NCBI GenBank assembly: GCA_030620095.1
Contig: JAUTXW010005212.1
Location: forward strand, 1,018,001-1,082,000
Source of the DNA: Kuschelorhynchus macadamiae
Taxonomy: Eukaryota > Arthropoda > Insecta > Coleoptera > Curculionidae
DNA length: 64,000 nucleotides
Direction of reading: 5' to 3'
Of this stretch, positions 25,270 through 38,188 are shown in pieces. The position numbers were made by a program, and so were the translations under genes. A model generated the notes under the pieces. That model worked only from the letters and a program-made list of their open reading frames with translations, ran no database searches and was not told where the DNA came from. The number at the start of each line of letters is the position of its first letter. Position 1 is the first letter of the stretch.

Positions 25270-26395
25270 TAAGGGGGGCACATTGTAAGACAGCCTTTCT
25301 TAAAACTTTCATAATAAGAAGTTTTCGTATTGAAATGCAGTGAAAATGTCGAACTTCTTTTTGTTTTTTTTTTAAAGAAAGAGTGGTTCACGCGTTTATT
25401 TTTTTCTTTTAAAATAGTTGAAAGAAGGTAAAGTTTATATTTTATATTCAAAAATTATCAAGTTCCCTGGTTATAATTGTTTACAAGACCCTATATTTTT
25501 GTTACACGTGTAAAACGGAATTAAATAAAACTTATTTCAGAAGTCAGAAAGAAAACGATAAAACCAATAACATTCCAAAAACTTGCATTGCAAAACGCTG
25601 TTTAATACTTATTTATACTTATATTGGAGAGTGTTCATCTAGTTTTTAAGAAATTTCAGTAATTACCAACTGAAGGAGCATATAGCACTAGATAGACTCA
25701 AAATATTCCTTTACCAATCCCAGCAACTACTAAAATAAAAAATAACTTTATATATAATGGGATATACCCAATTTATAAATGAAACAAAACAATTTCTAAT
25801 TCAACGGTCATAAGGAATATTTTGAGTATCAGTTTTAACTTCTTTGTCTCGATTTGTAACTAGACATAACTTTGTTATGTTATGTTATAACATAACTAAC
25901 TAACATAACTTTGTTATGGACTGGATATATTTGTTTGTTGTTGTCTTGACTTTTAACTAGAATTGTGTCTTTTTCTTATGGTCTCGATATATTTATTTGT
26001 TTTATTGTATAATGTCTCTCTACAATTGTGGGTATGAGCAAAGTTTACTGAATAAAAATATAAGTTGCAGCACTGGGCCGTCGGCACTTTGAAAATCGCA
26101 GATAAAAGGCGAGCCCTCTAGTTTCAAACCCCATTAACACTGCCTCCTATTACCGAACTGTTTAAAAGCAGTTTGGCTTCGTGCTACGAATTTTTATCTA
26201 CCAGGGAATTTCAAAAGTATAAATAATAACTTTAGACAAAAATTATTGAGTTGAATTTTGTCGACGGACTAGTTTAATATTTTGGAATTACAGTTTTAAA
26301 TGTTATTTAAATATAGTGAATTTAATATTAAATTGTTACTTACCTGCTAGTCGAATTTAAGAATAGAATATTTTTATTATATAAATAAAAAAATC
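25270..26395. other. AT-rich spacer with a short duplicated palindromic motif
   Basis: ACATAACTTTGTTATG occurs at 25864-25879 and again at 25903-25918, joined by TATGTTATAACATAAC, giving a nested palindrome. Nothing else is supported. Confidence 0.5.
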
Positions 26396-27928
26396 GGTAA
26401 ATTTCCTTTACCCGGAACTTCCCTCGTTTTTTTCCATTTCTTCGGAATAGTGAAGTGTGACTCAGTTTACTTCAGCACATAGTCACGGTATATAAGTGTT
26501 ACATATGCTTTTAATTTTTATTCGCCGCCATTTTGTTTCATGATATTGGATTCCTACCAATATTTTACCATTTTCTTTCTACCAACGTCACACTTAATTT
26601 TTGGGCATAATTTAAAATAAATTCAATAAATAGTTTTTACATTGACACATATCGCCATTTTGTTACGTCATGTTGAATTCGTACCAGTTTATCCCATTTA
26701 CACATTTAATTTTTATGCAAAATTTAAAAGTCAATTGAACAAGATTGTTGTACGTTATTTTTAAAAATTTTATTTGGCCGCCATTTTGTTTCGTTATCTT
26801 AAATTCGTACCACAACCTTACCAGTTTATGTCTACATCACACTTAATTTTTACACAAAAATTGAAATTAATATAATAAGTAGTATTTTAAGGCTGATTTT
26901 TTAAATATTTTATTAGGCCGCCATTTTGTTTTGCTGTCTTGGATTCATATCAAAATGTTACCAGTTCATTCCTATGTAACACTTGATTTTTGTGCAAAAT
27001 TTGAGGTAATTTGGATAGATAGTTTTTTAGTTATAATTTTTTTGACATTGTTCCGCCATATTGGGTTTTTACCAAAATATTACCAGGTCATTCCCACGTG
27101 CCCCTTAATTTTTGACTAAAATTTGAAGTCAACCTGATAAGTAGTTTTTTCAGACTGAACTTTTAAATATTTTATTATGCCGCCATCTTGGACTCGCACC
27201 AAATTGTTACCAGTTGATTCCAACATAATACTTGATGTTTGTGCAAAATTTGAGATAAATTGGATAAATAGTTTTTTAATAATATTTTTTTAAATTTCAC
27301 TAGGCCGTCATTTTGTTTCACTATAATAGATTTCTACCAAAATATTACCCCATATGACCCTTATTTTTTGATCAAATATTGAAGTCATTCGGGTAAGTAG
27401 TTTTTAAGCTACGCCGCTAACTGACAGACAGACAGAAAGACTGACAGACGGAGCGACAGATTCATAAAACATACGTTTTTGTATCTAGGGACGCTAGATG
27501 AAGATGTGTAAAACCTGAGAGGGTGATTTTTTAAAGATTACAAACCTTTTGTTTTGTCATTCTAGTACCACAATTTTGCTAGTTGATCCCTATACTACAG
27601 TTAGTTATGGCACACAATTTGAAATCATTCCATTAAGCAGTTTTTTCAGGCTGAATTTTTAAATATTTTATTAAGCTGCCATTTTGTTTCGCCATCTTGG
27701 ATTCGTACCAAAATGTTACCAGTTGATTATGATCATATATCATCTGCTGATGATGCTAGCTTGGTTAGCGAAACGCGCATCCAGAACGTAACAAGTTGTG
27801 GTGTAGTGTAGTTGGAACTCTTGTATTTTGATTTTTTGTTTTTCTGCATCTAAACCACTCTGAAACGTGAAGATCTAAAAAAATCTCGGAGGGTGATATT
27901 TTCACGATCCCTTTTACGAGGGAAGTAA
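26396..27928 (-). repeat. ACTTCCCT-hairpin family copy, minus orientation
   Basis: On the plus strand it begins with the family's distal end (GTAAATTTCCTTTACCCGGA) and ends with the hairpin end CTTTTACGAGGGAAGTAAAA at 27928. The interior repeats a subunit of about 135 bp with GGCCGCCATTTTGTTTC, a TACCAAAATGTTACCAG motif and AATTTTTG...AAATTTGA. The CAGACAGACAGAAAGACTGA head tract lies at about 27424. It pairs as an inverted repeat with 29138-31140. Confidence 0.88.
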
Positions 27929-29137
27929 AACGGCGTTTTTTACGCTTTCTCAAAAAAAATCTGTATACGTTGCTTTAAAAACAACATGATAAAATCTAGT
28001 ATAACATATGTGTTTTACCAGTTTTTTAAGGAAAAAACTAAAGAGGCGAATATACATCTTAGGTAGAAAAAATAAAAAAAAAATGCCACGAAAACTCTAT
28101 TTTTAATCATATATTAATACGTTTGTATAGGTTTAATATTTTTTCTATTTCAATAAATGTATGACATTTACTATAAAATCTTTTGACGGGAGTAATCAAC
28201 AATTCCTTAGGAGTTGTTGGAGTAATTCAGCTGGTTTTCTTAAATATATAGTTTGAATCGAAGAATCGTGGTTTTTGTAGTTTAATTGCGTCATAAAATT
28301 CATCAAACTATTACTAATATTTCACTGAAGGAAATTTATCGGGAGTGAAACTGCTTGTCGTTAATTAATTTTATTACCCTAACGAGCGAATAACTGATGT
28401 CCCTTTGGTCGCACTGTAAACTATTTTTAACAATTTAAAATATAAAGGAAGCAATTTGGGACTTAAACAACTTCCCGATAAATAATTTACGGACAATGAG
28501 AAAAATGAGGCTATAACGACGAATAAATGTAGGAAATTGAAAATATGGACATTTTAAATTAGAGTTAATGGTTGTTACGAAGACATGTTTACTTGTAAGT
28601 TAAGTATGTTTTCACGCTAAATTATTTTCAATATATTAATAATAAAAATCGGCAAATTAGTATTTACTAGGAAAGGACGTTTTATCGATATATCGATATT
28701 TATCTATAGGTGAGTGACATGTCGAATAACAATAGACAAATAAAAAAATATAATTTTTTGGACTAATTTTCACTTATTGATAGGCGCTAGGTAAATTCTG
28801 GATTCTGTTATTGCCCATACCTGGTATTTATCCGGAACTTCCCCCATAGTGAATTCCATCCCACACATTGGAAAAGCATAATGATAAGCATATTTTTATT
28901 TGAAGAATGTCTGTTCACATTATATAGAGTGTAACATTTTCTTAATAAAATGAAAATTTTATTTTGGGGTAAACGTTAAATGTTTTTTTTTGGCCAAAGC
29001 ATCCTAAGGTTCCTTCATAATGAAACTTTTGTTTCCATAATATACATTTATTATCCACGAACTTAGTGCATATAGGTAGCCTCTATTATTCGTGTATAGT
29101 GCAATTTGTTCGGGGTAAAGCCAAATTTTTGATGTTT
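27929..29137. other. 1.2-kb spacer between two inverted family copies
   Basis: AT-rich, no reading frame of note. Near 28664 AAAAATCGGCAAATTAGTA and near 28826 TATCCGGAACTTCCCCCATA resemble the distal end of the same family, suggesting a third, mostly deleted copy. Confidence 0.5.
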
Positions 29138-31140
29138 ACTTCCCTCGTTAAAGGGAAGTATTGTAATAAAAAAATCACCCTCTGAGATTTTTCAGATCTT
29201 CACGTTTCAGGGTCCCTAGACGCCGAAAAGCATGTTTTCTTAATTCCATCGGTCTGTCTGTCGGTTAGTTCGCGGCATAGCTAAAAAACTACATATCCGA
29301 TTGACCTCAAATTTTCGTCAAAAATTAAGGGTCATATGGGAATAACCTGGTAACATTTTGGTAAAAATCCAATAAGGCGAAACAAAATGATGGCCCAATG
29401 AAATGTTAAAAAACTACTTATCAAATATGTCTCAGACATCAAGTATTATGTTGGAATCAACTGGTAACATTTTGGTACGAATCCAAGACCAAAATGGCGG
29501 CTTAATAAAATATTTAAAAATTTAGACTGAAAAAACTGTCCAATGGATTGATTTCAAATTGTGTGCCCCAACTAATTGTAGTTTAGTAAAACTGTGGTAC
29601 TAATTCAAAACGACCGAACAAAATGGAGGCCAAATAAAATGTTTTATTAATTCCGTCGGTCCGTCAGTCGGTCTGCCAGTTCATCCTCTCAGCTTTTATA
29701 TATCTTCATGCTTTAGTGTCCCTAGATGCCACAAAATATATTTCATCAATTCCGTCGGTCAGTCTGTCTGTCAGTTCGCGGCATAGCTTGAAAACTACTA
29801 ACCAGATTGACTTCAATTTTTGATCAAAAATTAAAGACCATATGGGGATGACCTGGAAATATTTAGGTGAAAATCGAATATCGCGAAACAAAATAGCGGC
29901 TTAGTGAAATGGTAAAAAAAATTATTATTAAAAAACTACTTATCCAATGTATCTCAAATTTTGCACAAACATCAAAGTATTATGTTGGAATCAACTGGTA
30001 AAACTTTGGTATGAATCCAAGAAGGTGGAACAAGGTGGCGGTTTAATAAAATACTTAAATATTCAGCCTGAAAAGGCTCCTTAATGGATTGATTTCAAAT
30101 TGTGTGCTATAACTACTTGTGGTAAAGGGTCAACTAGTAAAACTGTTGTGCTAATTCAACACTTTACTTCAAAATTTGATAAAAAATTAAGGTTCATATA
30201 GGGATAATCTGGTAACATTTTGGTAAAAATCCAGTATGGCGAAACAAAATGGCGACCTAGTGAATAGTTAAAAAAATTATTATTAAAAAACAGCTTATCC
30301 AATTTCTCTTAAATTTTGCTCAAACATCAAGTATTATGTTGGAGTCAACTGGTAAAATTTTGGTACGAATCCAAGATGGCGGAACATATCTTGACGGTCC
30401 CAAGATACCAAAAAATATGTTTTATCAATTCCGCCTGTCGATCTTTCTGTTTGTTTGTCAGTTCCCGGCATAGCTTCAAAACTACTTACCAGATTGACTT
30501 CAAATTTTAGTCAAAAATTAAAGGTCCTATGGGGATGACCTGGTAATATTTTGGTAAAAATCGAATTAGGCGGACCAATTAAAAAAATATATTACTAAAA
30601 AAACTAATTATCCAATTTACCTCAAATTTTGCACAAACATCAAGTATTACATAGGAATGAATTGGTAACATTTTTAAAAGAATCCAAGATGGCAAATCAA
30701 AATAGCGGCCTATTAAAATTGTATTTTTGTGCATGTGTGATATAGAGATAAACTGGTAAAGTTGTGGTACGAATTTAAGATCGCGAAACAAAATGGCGGC
30801 CAAATAATTTTTTTAAAAAATGAACGTAAAAAATCTCGTTCAACTGATTTTAAATTTTGTTGAAAAATTAAATGTAAAAGTGGGACAAACTGGTACGAAT
30901 TCAACTACTTATTGAATTTATTTTAAATTATGTCCAAGGTAGAAAAAAACTGGTAAAATATTGGTAGGAATTCAATATGATGGAACAAAATGGCGCCCAA
31001 TAAAAATGTTTGAAAAGCAGTATATGTAACATATATATGCTGACTATGTACTGAACTAAATTGGGTCACACTTTAGTATTCATAACAAATGGAAAAAAAA
31101 ACATAACAAGGAAAGTTCCGGGTAAAGAAAATTTACCGAT
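29138..31140 (+). repeat. ACTTCCCT-hairpin family copy, full-length single orientation
   Basis: It starts ACTTCCCTCG...AAGGGAAGTATTG and ends GGAAAGTTCCGGGTAAAG plus AATTTACCGATTTTT. This is the complement of the left end of the 26396 copy and matches the end at 41668-41705. The order is head (29190-29290, with TCGGTCTGTCTGTCGG), then repeated subunits carrying ATGGCGAAACAAAATGGCGG-type doublets, with second and third heads near 29650-29790 and 30395-30475. About 2.0 kb; no protein is encoded. Confidence 0.88.
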
Positions 31141-31730
31141 TTTTTTTTTTAAATATTTATTTTTCACATATTTTTACTCTTTTTGCTTTTTGTTACATGT
31201 CTAGGAATCATTCAGATTGCAAATATAAAATATGCATTTATCAAGACCTAAGATGCATGCATGCATGTATATGCACACAAGTCAATGAGGGGAGTAGTTT
31301 TTACGTTATGCCGCGAACAGACACACCAACGAAATGTTTTTTTTTCGGTAGCTAGGGATCATTTAAGACAATGGCTTGTCAAAATTAGTAATCAAAGGAG
31401 AACCAGGAATAACAATAAAAAAAACCTGCAAAACACGAAAAGACAGCGTTTCGGCGTGGTAGCGGTAGCGCCTTGTCAATGACTGGGGCGTTCATCACAC
31501 GTTTCACTTTCACTCAAAAATAACTGAGAAACTATGTTAAATAGAATACGGCGGTTTTTTGTAAAATCATTCTTGAAGTCCCGATTTTATTTTATATACA
31601 GAGCGTGCGTACATAATAATATTGCAAATATTTTATTGGTCCTTTGAGAGAGCATGCAAAAATATTTTAATTGGTCCTTTGAGAGAGATGTATGTATGTA
31701 ATTGTATGGTTGTACCTTAAACATTTTTTT
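31141..31730. other. Spacer with a small family fragment and a 2-copy tandem repeat
   Basis: 31289-31360 resembles a minus-sense ACTTCCCT-family head (TTATGCCGCGAACAGACACA). At 31625-31690 two copies of CAAATATTTTA-TTGGTCCTTTGAGAGAG occur in tandem. The ORF at 31261-31482 is an accident of this mixture. Confidence 0.5.
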
Positions 31731-31857
31731 CGACACATTTTTAGGTATCTTTTACTTCTATGTACAGTATATTTTTGATGAAAACTGGTATATGACACTA
31801 GTTTATCATTGTTTATCAAATATCGAGCCTATTTAATTTATTTTATAAAAATTGTGT

Positions 31858-31925
31858 ATTCGCCCGGAATCGAACTGGAGGCTTTTAGCACTAATGGCGG
31901 ACCCACATGCTACTGCGCTATGTTC
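31858..31925 (-). other. tRNA-like sequence with pol III A and B boxes (copy A)
   Basis: On the minus strand TAGCGCAGTAG (31910-31920) fits the A-box consensus TRGYNNARNNG exactly, and AGTTCGATTCC (31866-31876) differs from the B box GGTTCGANTCC at one base. A matching acceptor stem is not present, so this is a tRNA-derived (SINE-head-like) relic rather than a functional tRNA. Confidence 0.7.
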
Positions 31926-32449
31926 ATTAACTTCTATATACTTTTAGTTCTACAAATATGTCAACAGTTTTTGAAATGAGTTAAATTTAAAAAAAAAGGA
32001 ACGACGCATAAACGTTATGTATTATTCGAGATATTATTGCTTAAATACTCCATTTATAACATTAACAACTGCTGCAAATCAGGAAACATACAATTTATAA
32101 TTCATCCGCATTGTTAGAAAGGGCCTTTATATGCCCTTAACATTAAAGTTTAGCCATATAACGGATAATATCAGTTGAAGATAAAAATTTTACTACCCGT
32201 CACAGGTATAAAAAGTATAATATACGACCAAGAGTTACCATCTAAGGACTGTTAATTAGTGGATTTGCTATTTTGTGTGACAGAGGGATTGTAAAATAAC
32301 ATTTTTATAAAATCATTGCACAAAACTTAATTGCTGTTTATATTTAACCGAGCTTTCGGATTTGACAAGTTGCTTACAGAAATCTAGGAATTCGCTGTTA
32401 AATTTGACATTTCGTTAAATATTCTAAACTTTAATTGAGCTTTCGGCAA

Positions 32450-32880
32450 CTAGCCGTAAGAGGGAAGTATTGTATTCGTGAAAAAATCACCCTTCGAGAT
32501 TTTTGCGGCTCTTTGCGTTTTAGGGTTTCTGGACCCCGAAAAACATGTTTTCCCATTCCTGTCAGTCTGTCGGCCTGTTCGTGTGTATGCGGCATAGCTC
32601 AAAAACTATGCATCCGACTGATTTTGGTCAAAAATCAAGGGTCATACATAAGGGGATGAAATGGTTACATTTTGATAAAAATTCAATATGGCGGAGCAAA
32701 TGACGACGTCACAAATCGTAAAAAAATCACTATTAAGAGACTACTTATCGGATGTACTTCTATATTTTTCTACAAATATAAAGTATGATTTAGGAATAAA
32801 CTGGTAAATTTTGTATGTAAATCTATTATGGCGGAACAAAATGGGGCCTAATCAAATATTTAAAGTTCAGTACCAAAAAA
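32450..32880 (+). repeat. ACTTCCCT-family fragment inside copy A
   Basis: AGAGGGAAGTATTGTATTCG, then ATCACCC, GAGATTTTTGCGG, the head tract CAGTCTGTCGGCCTGTTCG and one or two ATGGCGGAACAAAATGG subunits. It lacks the distal end. Confidence 0.8.
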
Positions 32881-34159
32881 CTATTTTTCCAATAATAAAT
32901 TACGGTTTATAGGATGTGTAAAGAGTTATTACCAAACGCACATATGCATATATAGACTGTGTTATATGTACGTAGTGAAATTCTATATGAGGGAGGTTGT
33001 TGTGCAAGCACTGTATAAGTAACACAAGATTGTTCGCTGAAGTAGATCTAGAAAGGAAGAATAAAGAAAAAGTTTTATATGAATATATATCCGAAAACGC
33101 TGTGTGACATAGGTATAGCAACATACCTTATTTTGTGTCATTCCGTTTACCCTGTGTATTTTATATGGGATATGGGCAAAGTTCAACACTCTAGATCCCA
33201 AAAACTAGTCATAGGTTAAAGTTGGTGCCATAAAGATTTTTGATGAAAAAGGTTACAAGAACATCATACGCAAATTTTACCAAAATTAGCAGGGCATCAC
33301 AGTTGGTTACTAAATATCAAAAAATTTTACAAGAGAATGTTTAGAATTCTCCTCACATATTTGTGCAAATGTTTGAACATTTTATGAATTTGACAAAGCA
33401 CAAATTATATTATGTTCCTCTCAATTATTTAACAAACTGTCATTTCCTATTACAATTAAGATACATAAATTATTAAAATATTTCATCATTATAATCACTG
33501 GAACATCTCTTAAATTATTTTTTGTACTGGACTAACGAAGAAGGCTTCTAGCGTATTAAAAAATCGTTATAGCTTCAGAATCTTTTATCCGGATTTTCCT
33601 AAGGATGGGTTTGTTTTTCGTGATACGGCTGGTGGTCGCCTTTAACCATTTATCCTGTATATTAAGGATTTACATAATATTTAACAAAAAAATAATAAAA
33701 AAACTTGTTTACTAACAATAAAATGAGGAAACGCCTTACTTCTTTATAACTTCGTCACTCTGATTATATTACTGAATGATGTCTAACGACATCTAACTAA
33801 TCCTTTTAAACTTGTGCCAAAATTCACTTTCATAATAACGAAAAAATCATATTTGAGCATGAGACTGCAAAATGTCTTAAAATCGAAAGGATTTATCCCT
33901 ATTTATTGAATCCAGTTCTTTATGCTGTTTGATTCCACGGCATATATGCCCCATCTGGCCGAAATAAAAAAGTGAACTGCAACATGCAAGCAAATTTCAA
34001 AGGACTGATCAAATTTCACTTGATAAACACACGAGCGACACATTTGTATGTGTTTTTTACTTCTATATACAGTACGTTTTAGATGAAAACGGGTATAACA
34101 GACTAATTTATCATCGTTTATCAAATATCAATGCTATTTAATTTAATTTAAAAATAATG

Positions 34160-34228
34160 TGGCATAGTCCGGAGTCGAACCGGGGGCTTTTAGCACTAGT
34201 GGAGGACCCACAACCTACTGCGCTACGT
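34160..34228 (-). other. tRNA-like sequence with pol III A and B boxes (copy B)
   Basis: On the minus strand TAGCGCAGTAG (34215-34225) and GGTTCGACTCC (34171-34181) match the A- and B-box consensus sequences exactly, 33 nt apart as in tRNAs. The T arm folds as CCGG-TTCGACT-CCGG. The 5' acceptor half does not pair with ATGCCAC, so a functional tRNA is unlikely; a pol III promoter remains possible. Confidence 0.75.
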
Positions 34229-34552
34229 TCATTAACTTATATAACTCTTTTAGTTCTACAAACATGTCAAGAGTTTTTGACATGAGTTAAATAAAAAAAG
34301 GATCGAGGGATAAACGTTATGTACTATTCGAGGTATTATTGCTTAAATAATTTATTCATATATTAACAACTGCTGCAGATCAGGAAACATACAATCTAGA
34401 ATTTATCTGCGTTGTTAGAAAGTGCCTTTATAAGCTTCTTAACATTAAACTTTAGCCGTATAATTGATAATATCAGTTAAGATAAAATTTATAATATACG
34501 ACCGACAGTTAACATCTAAGGACTGTTAATTAGTGGATTTGCTGTTTTGTAT

Positions 34553-34760
34553 ACTAAGAGGAAAGTATTGTATTCGTGAAAAAATCAACCTCCGAGATTT
34601 TTGCAGATCTTTACGTTTTAGGGTCCCTGGACCCCGAGAAACATGTTTTCCCATTTCCGACAGTCTGTCGGTCTGTTCATTTGTTGGCGGCATAACTCAG
34701 AATCTACTTATCCGATTGACTTCAAATTTTGGTCAAAAATCAAGAGTCATAAGGGGATGA
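34553..34760 (+). repeat. ACTTCCCT-family head fragment inside copy B
   Basis: GAGGAAAGTATTGTATTCG, GAGATTTTTGCAGATC, the CCCGAGAAACATG segment, CAGTCTGTCGGTCTGTTC and TTGACTTCAAATTTTGGTC. It is shorter than the equivalent fragment in copy A: all ATGGCGG subunits are gone. Confidence 0.8.
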
Positions 34761-35626
34761 AATAAATTACGGTTTATGGGATTTGCAAAGAGTTATTACC
34801 AAATAAACATATGCACATATAGACTGTGTTATATGTAGGTAGTGAAATTCTATACGAGGGATGTTGTGCAAGCACTGTATAAGTAATACAAGATTGTTCG
34901 CTGAAATAGATCTAGAAAGCAAGAATAAGGAAAAAGTTTTATATGAATATATATCCGGAAACGCTGTGTGCCAGAGGTATAGGAGTTTAACGTATTTTGT
35001 ATCATTCCGTTTACCCCATCTATTTTATTTGGGCAAAATTAAACACTCAAGGTCTCAAACACTAGTCATCGGATAAAGTTGGTGCCATGAAGATTTTTGC
35101 AATTACCAGGGCAACACAATCGGTTACGAAATAATCTAAAAATTTTACAAGACGAGAATGGGATTCTCTTCACATACTTGTGCAAATGTTCGAAACTTTT
35201 ATGAATTTGACAAAGCACAAATTATGTTCCTTCCAATTATTTAACAAACTGTCGTTTCCTATTACAACTAAGATACATAAAATAAATTAAATTGTTTTCC
35301 ACGGTTTTTAAATGTACTTATTACTTTCTTCATAGCTTTATAAAATATTACATTTTATTTTAAAAAATCATGGTGATCAATCTAATAAGAATATGAAACG
35401 CTATGTTTATAGAGGAAATGAAAAGATATTTTAACAATAAATTAATTTAAAATGTGTACGATTTTAATCGGTATAATAATTATTATACGAACGACATGAT
35501 TAAAATATTTCATCAATATAATCAGTGGAGCATACCATAAATTATAGTTTTTGTATCGGATTAACACAGCGCATTAAAAATCGTTATAACTTAAGAGTCC
35601 TCTATACGGATTTGCTTTAGGATGTA

Positions 35627-38188
35627 CAGAGTGTCCCGTTTTTGTTGTTTTTATGGGGTATCTCTCTGATTAGTGAAGATAGAGGGTTCCGATTTTCGCG
35701 ACATGGTACTACTTTTTTGTGAAACGAAAGATGACCCAAACAAAATTTTGATAGCCCCCTTCGTTTTTAAGATACAGTGTGAAATTGGAAATATTGCATT
35801 TTTGGGCCCCCCTCGTATTTCGGTTGTTGTTTAACTCATCGAAAAGGTAAAAACTGGTTCTGATACTGTTTTTCACGTAGAATCCAGTAGCGTAGTCAGA
35901 TTTTTTATGTGAGGTGTCCTTTTTGAGATATAACAGAAACTTATAATTTTTTAAATGGGATACCCCATATATTTTTATTTTATATTATTCATTTCACAAT
36001 AAGCTTCTCGAAAATATATAATAGTATATACTTTTCTATTCGAATCGCTCAGTAATTGGCATTGTTTTAAAGATAGACTCAGTTTTTGGTAGTAGGCTGG
36101 GATTGCCTAAACAAAACAAAAGAAAATTGTTGTCATTCTAAATAAATTACTTGTCAAAAATCTCTGGTTCGTCTTGAAGCTAAACTAGATATTCGCAACA
36201 ATTATTTTAAATTTTATAATAAAAAATGGCTAGAAACCAAACGTTTTCTAATCAAGAAAAATACATGCTGCTCTGCTTTGCACAACCTAACGAAGATGTT
36301 AACGAGGCTTCGAAACTATATTTTTTAAGGTATGCTTAGCATTCGTCGTTTTTTATAATAAATACATTTTTATGAAGCTGTTGGCGTTTTAAACATAGAT
36401 ATTACATTTCTTAGAATGAAAAGATATCTAGGTATAAACGAGGAAGACGTAGTTAATGTTCTGGCGTCCATTGATGTAGGTCCTTCAAGTTCTTGTAGAA
36501 AAATCCATCAGAATGTTGGGGTTCCAAAAAGCCGGGTACAAAAAATTTTAAGGAAACAAGGTTGCAAACCATTTAAATTCAGATTGGTGCAACACTTACA
36601 TCCGGGCGACGCGCCGCGTCGTATGATTTTCTGTAACTGGTATCTAGAAAAATGCGAATAATGACCCTGACTTTTATAGAAAAGTCATATGGTCCGGAGT
36701 ATTAAATAGGCATAATTCTAGATACTGGTCGCAAGAAAACCAGCATCGAATATTTTCTCGCGAACGACAGGGTAGGTTTGGGTTTAATATTTCTTGTTTC
36801 ATATTGGGTTCAAAAATAATGTATCGTATATACCAGGAGAGTTTAGATATAGATTGATATTTCCAAATACGGGAACTTGTTCTACCGGAATTACTCGCCT
36901 TTGGCGTATTTACGCGACATATATTTTCAGCACGACGGAGGACCTGCTCATAATTCCGGTAGAATAAGGCAGTGTTTGGAAAATAGATTTCTTGGAAAAT
37001 TGATAGGGACCAATGGTCCTGTAAGATGGTTGGCGAGATCGCCAGATCTCTCAGTTTTGGATAAATTCCTGTGGGGTACCTTAGAAAACAAAATATATAG
37101 GACAAGACATGACACCTTAGCCGATTTAATTAACACAAGAAGGGCATTCAACGAAATGCAACAACGGTCGGTTAGTTTTTTCAATGCGTAAAGAAGAATA
37201 CGGAAATTATGTAGGCTTTGTGTAAGGCAAAATGGACATCATTTCGAGCCATATCTTTAGAGTATAGATTTAGTTTTCTGTTTATTTTAGTGATCTTTAG
37301 TGGTAGGATTAGTTTTTGTTGTTGTTGTTAGTTGCTGTTTAGAGGTATTAGAGGTAGAATTATTAACATGTTCATTTTATTTAATTAATAATACTTTTCA
37401 ATATTGATGGATTCACGTGTTTAGCAGAGAAAAACAGATTAATAATAATTCTTTCTATTATAAAACCGAGTTTTCGGTCCGATTTTAAACCTTCTTCAAG
37501 GCAACAGGCTAAAATTATAGCAATGTAAGATAAATAATGCTATGATAGTTATTACAAATCTATTGACATTTGTACTGTATTATAATTATTGAATTATTAA
37601 ATTGCTAAAATTTGAACATTTCTTTTAAAATAGTATAAAACAAGGATATACGAGGTAATAATTTATCGTAAAATTCTTGTTACTGTATATAAAATATACC
37701 TGAAAAATTCATTTGTTTTGTAAGCAACTACCAAAAACTGATTCTATCTCTAAAAAAATACAAATTACTGGGCGATTCGAATAGAAAAGTATATACTATT
37801 ATATATTTTCGAGGAGCTTATTGTGAATTGAATAATATAAAATGAAAATATACGGGGTGTGCCTTTTAAAAATTATAAGTTTGTGTTAAATCTCAAAAAC
37901 CATAGCTCACATAAAAAATCTGACCACTGGATTCTACTTGAAAAACTGTACCAGAGCCAGTTTTTACCTTTTCGAGAAGTTAGACAACAACCGAAATACG
38001 AGGGGGGCCAAAAATGCAATATTTTCAATTTCACACTGTATATCTTAAAAACGAAGGAGGCTATGAAAATTTTGTTTGGGTCATCTTTTGTTTTACAAAA
38101 AAAGTAGCACTATGTCGTGAAAACCACAACCCTCTATCTTCACTAATAAGAGAGATACTGTATAAAACAACGAAAACGGGAAACCCTG
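35627..38188 (+). mobile_element. Mariner-type element with about 460-bp TIRs, TA target duplication
   Basis: It starts TA-CAGAGTGTCCCGTTTTTG (TA at 35625-35626) and ends AACGGGAAACCCTG-TA (38189-38190). The arms 35627-36105 and 37727-38188 are near complements throughout (for example GAATCCAGTAGCGTAGTCAG against CTGACCACTGGATTC). Copy A of the surrounding duplication carries the uninterrupted target (GGATGGGTTTGTTTTTCGTG), which confirms both boundaries. It contains a broken transposase with one intron. Confidence 0.95.
36226..37191 (+). pseudogene. IS630/Tc1-mariner transposase, one intron, frameshifted
   Basis: Exon 1 (36226-36329) starts MARNQTFSNQEKYMLLCFAQ. A GT-AG intron (36330-36414, 85 bp) separates it from exon 2, with the splice giving ...LYFLR-MKRYLG in frame. 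Exon 2 holds the helix-turn-helix region (RKIHQNVGVPKSRVQKILRK) and stops at 36661. A second frame carries GVLNRHNSRYWSQENQH (about 36700-36740), and a third from 36877 carries YFQHDGGPAHN with the second catalytic Asp, NGPVRWLARSPDL and LDKFLWGTLENKIY with the third. The first catalytic Asp, normally in a (S/T)DE motif before this region, is replaced: the sequence reads WSG. Two frameshifts, a stop and the lost Asp make it inactive. The TIRs remain in good condition, so it could still be mobilised in trans. Confidence 0.9.

Larger units (their letters stand above)
31731..34034. repeat. Tandem segmental duplication, copy A (about 2.3 kb)
   Basis: Homology to copy B begins at CGACACATTT (31730 and 34034) and runs in the same order throughout. 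The order is: tRNA-like segment; AACTGCTGCA-ATCAGGAAAC; GGACTGTTAATTAGTGGATT; an ACTTCCCT-family fragment; TGTAAAGAGTTATTACC; GATACGGCTGG; and CGGCATATATG. Divergence is visible at many sites and small indels, so this is an old duplication. Copy A has a longer internal family fragment (32450-32880) and an extra 170 bp at 32280-32450. It represents the empty site for the element at 35627. Confidence 0.85.
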
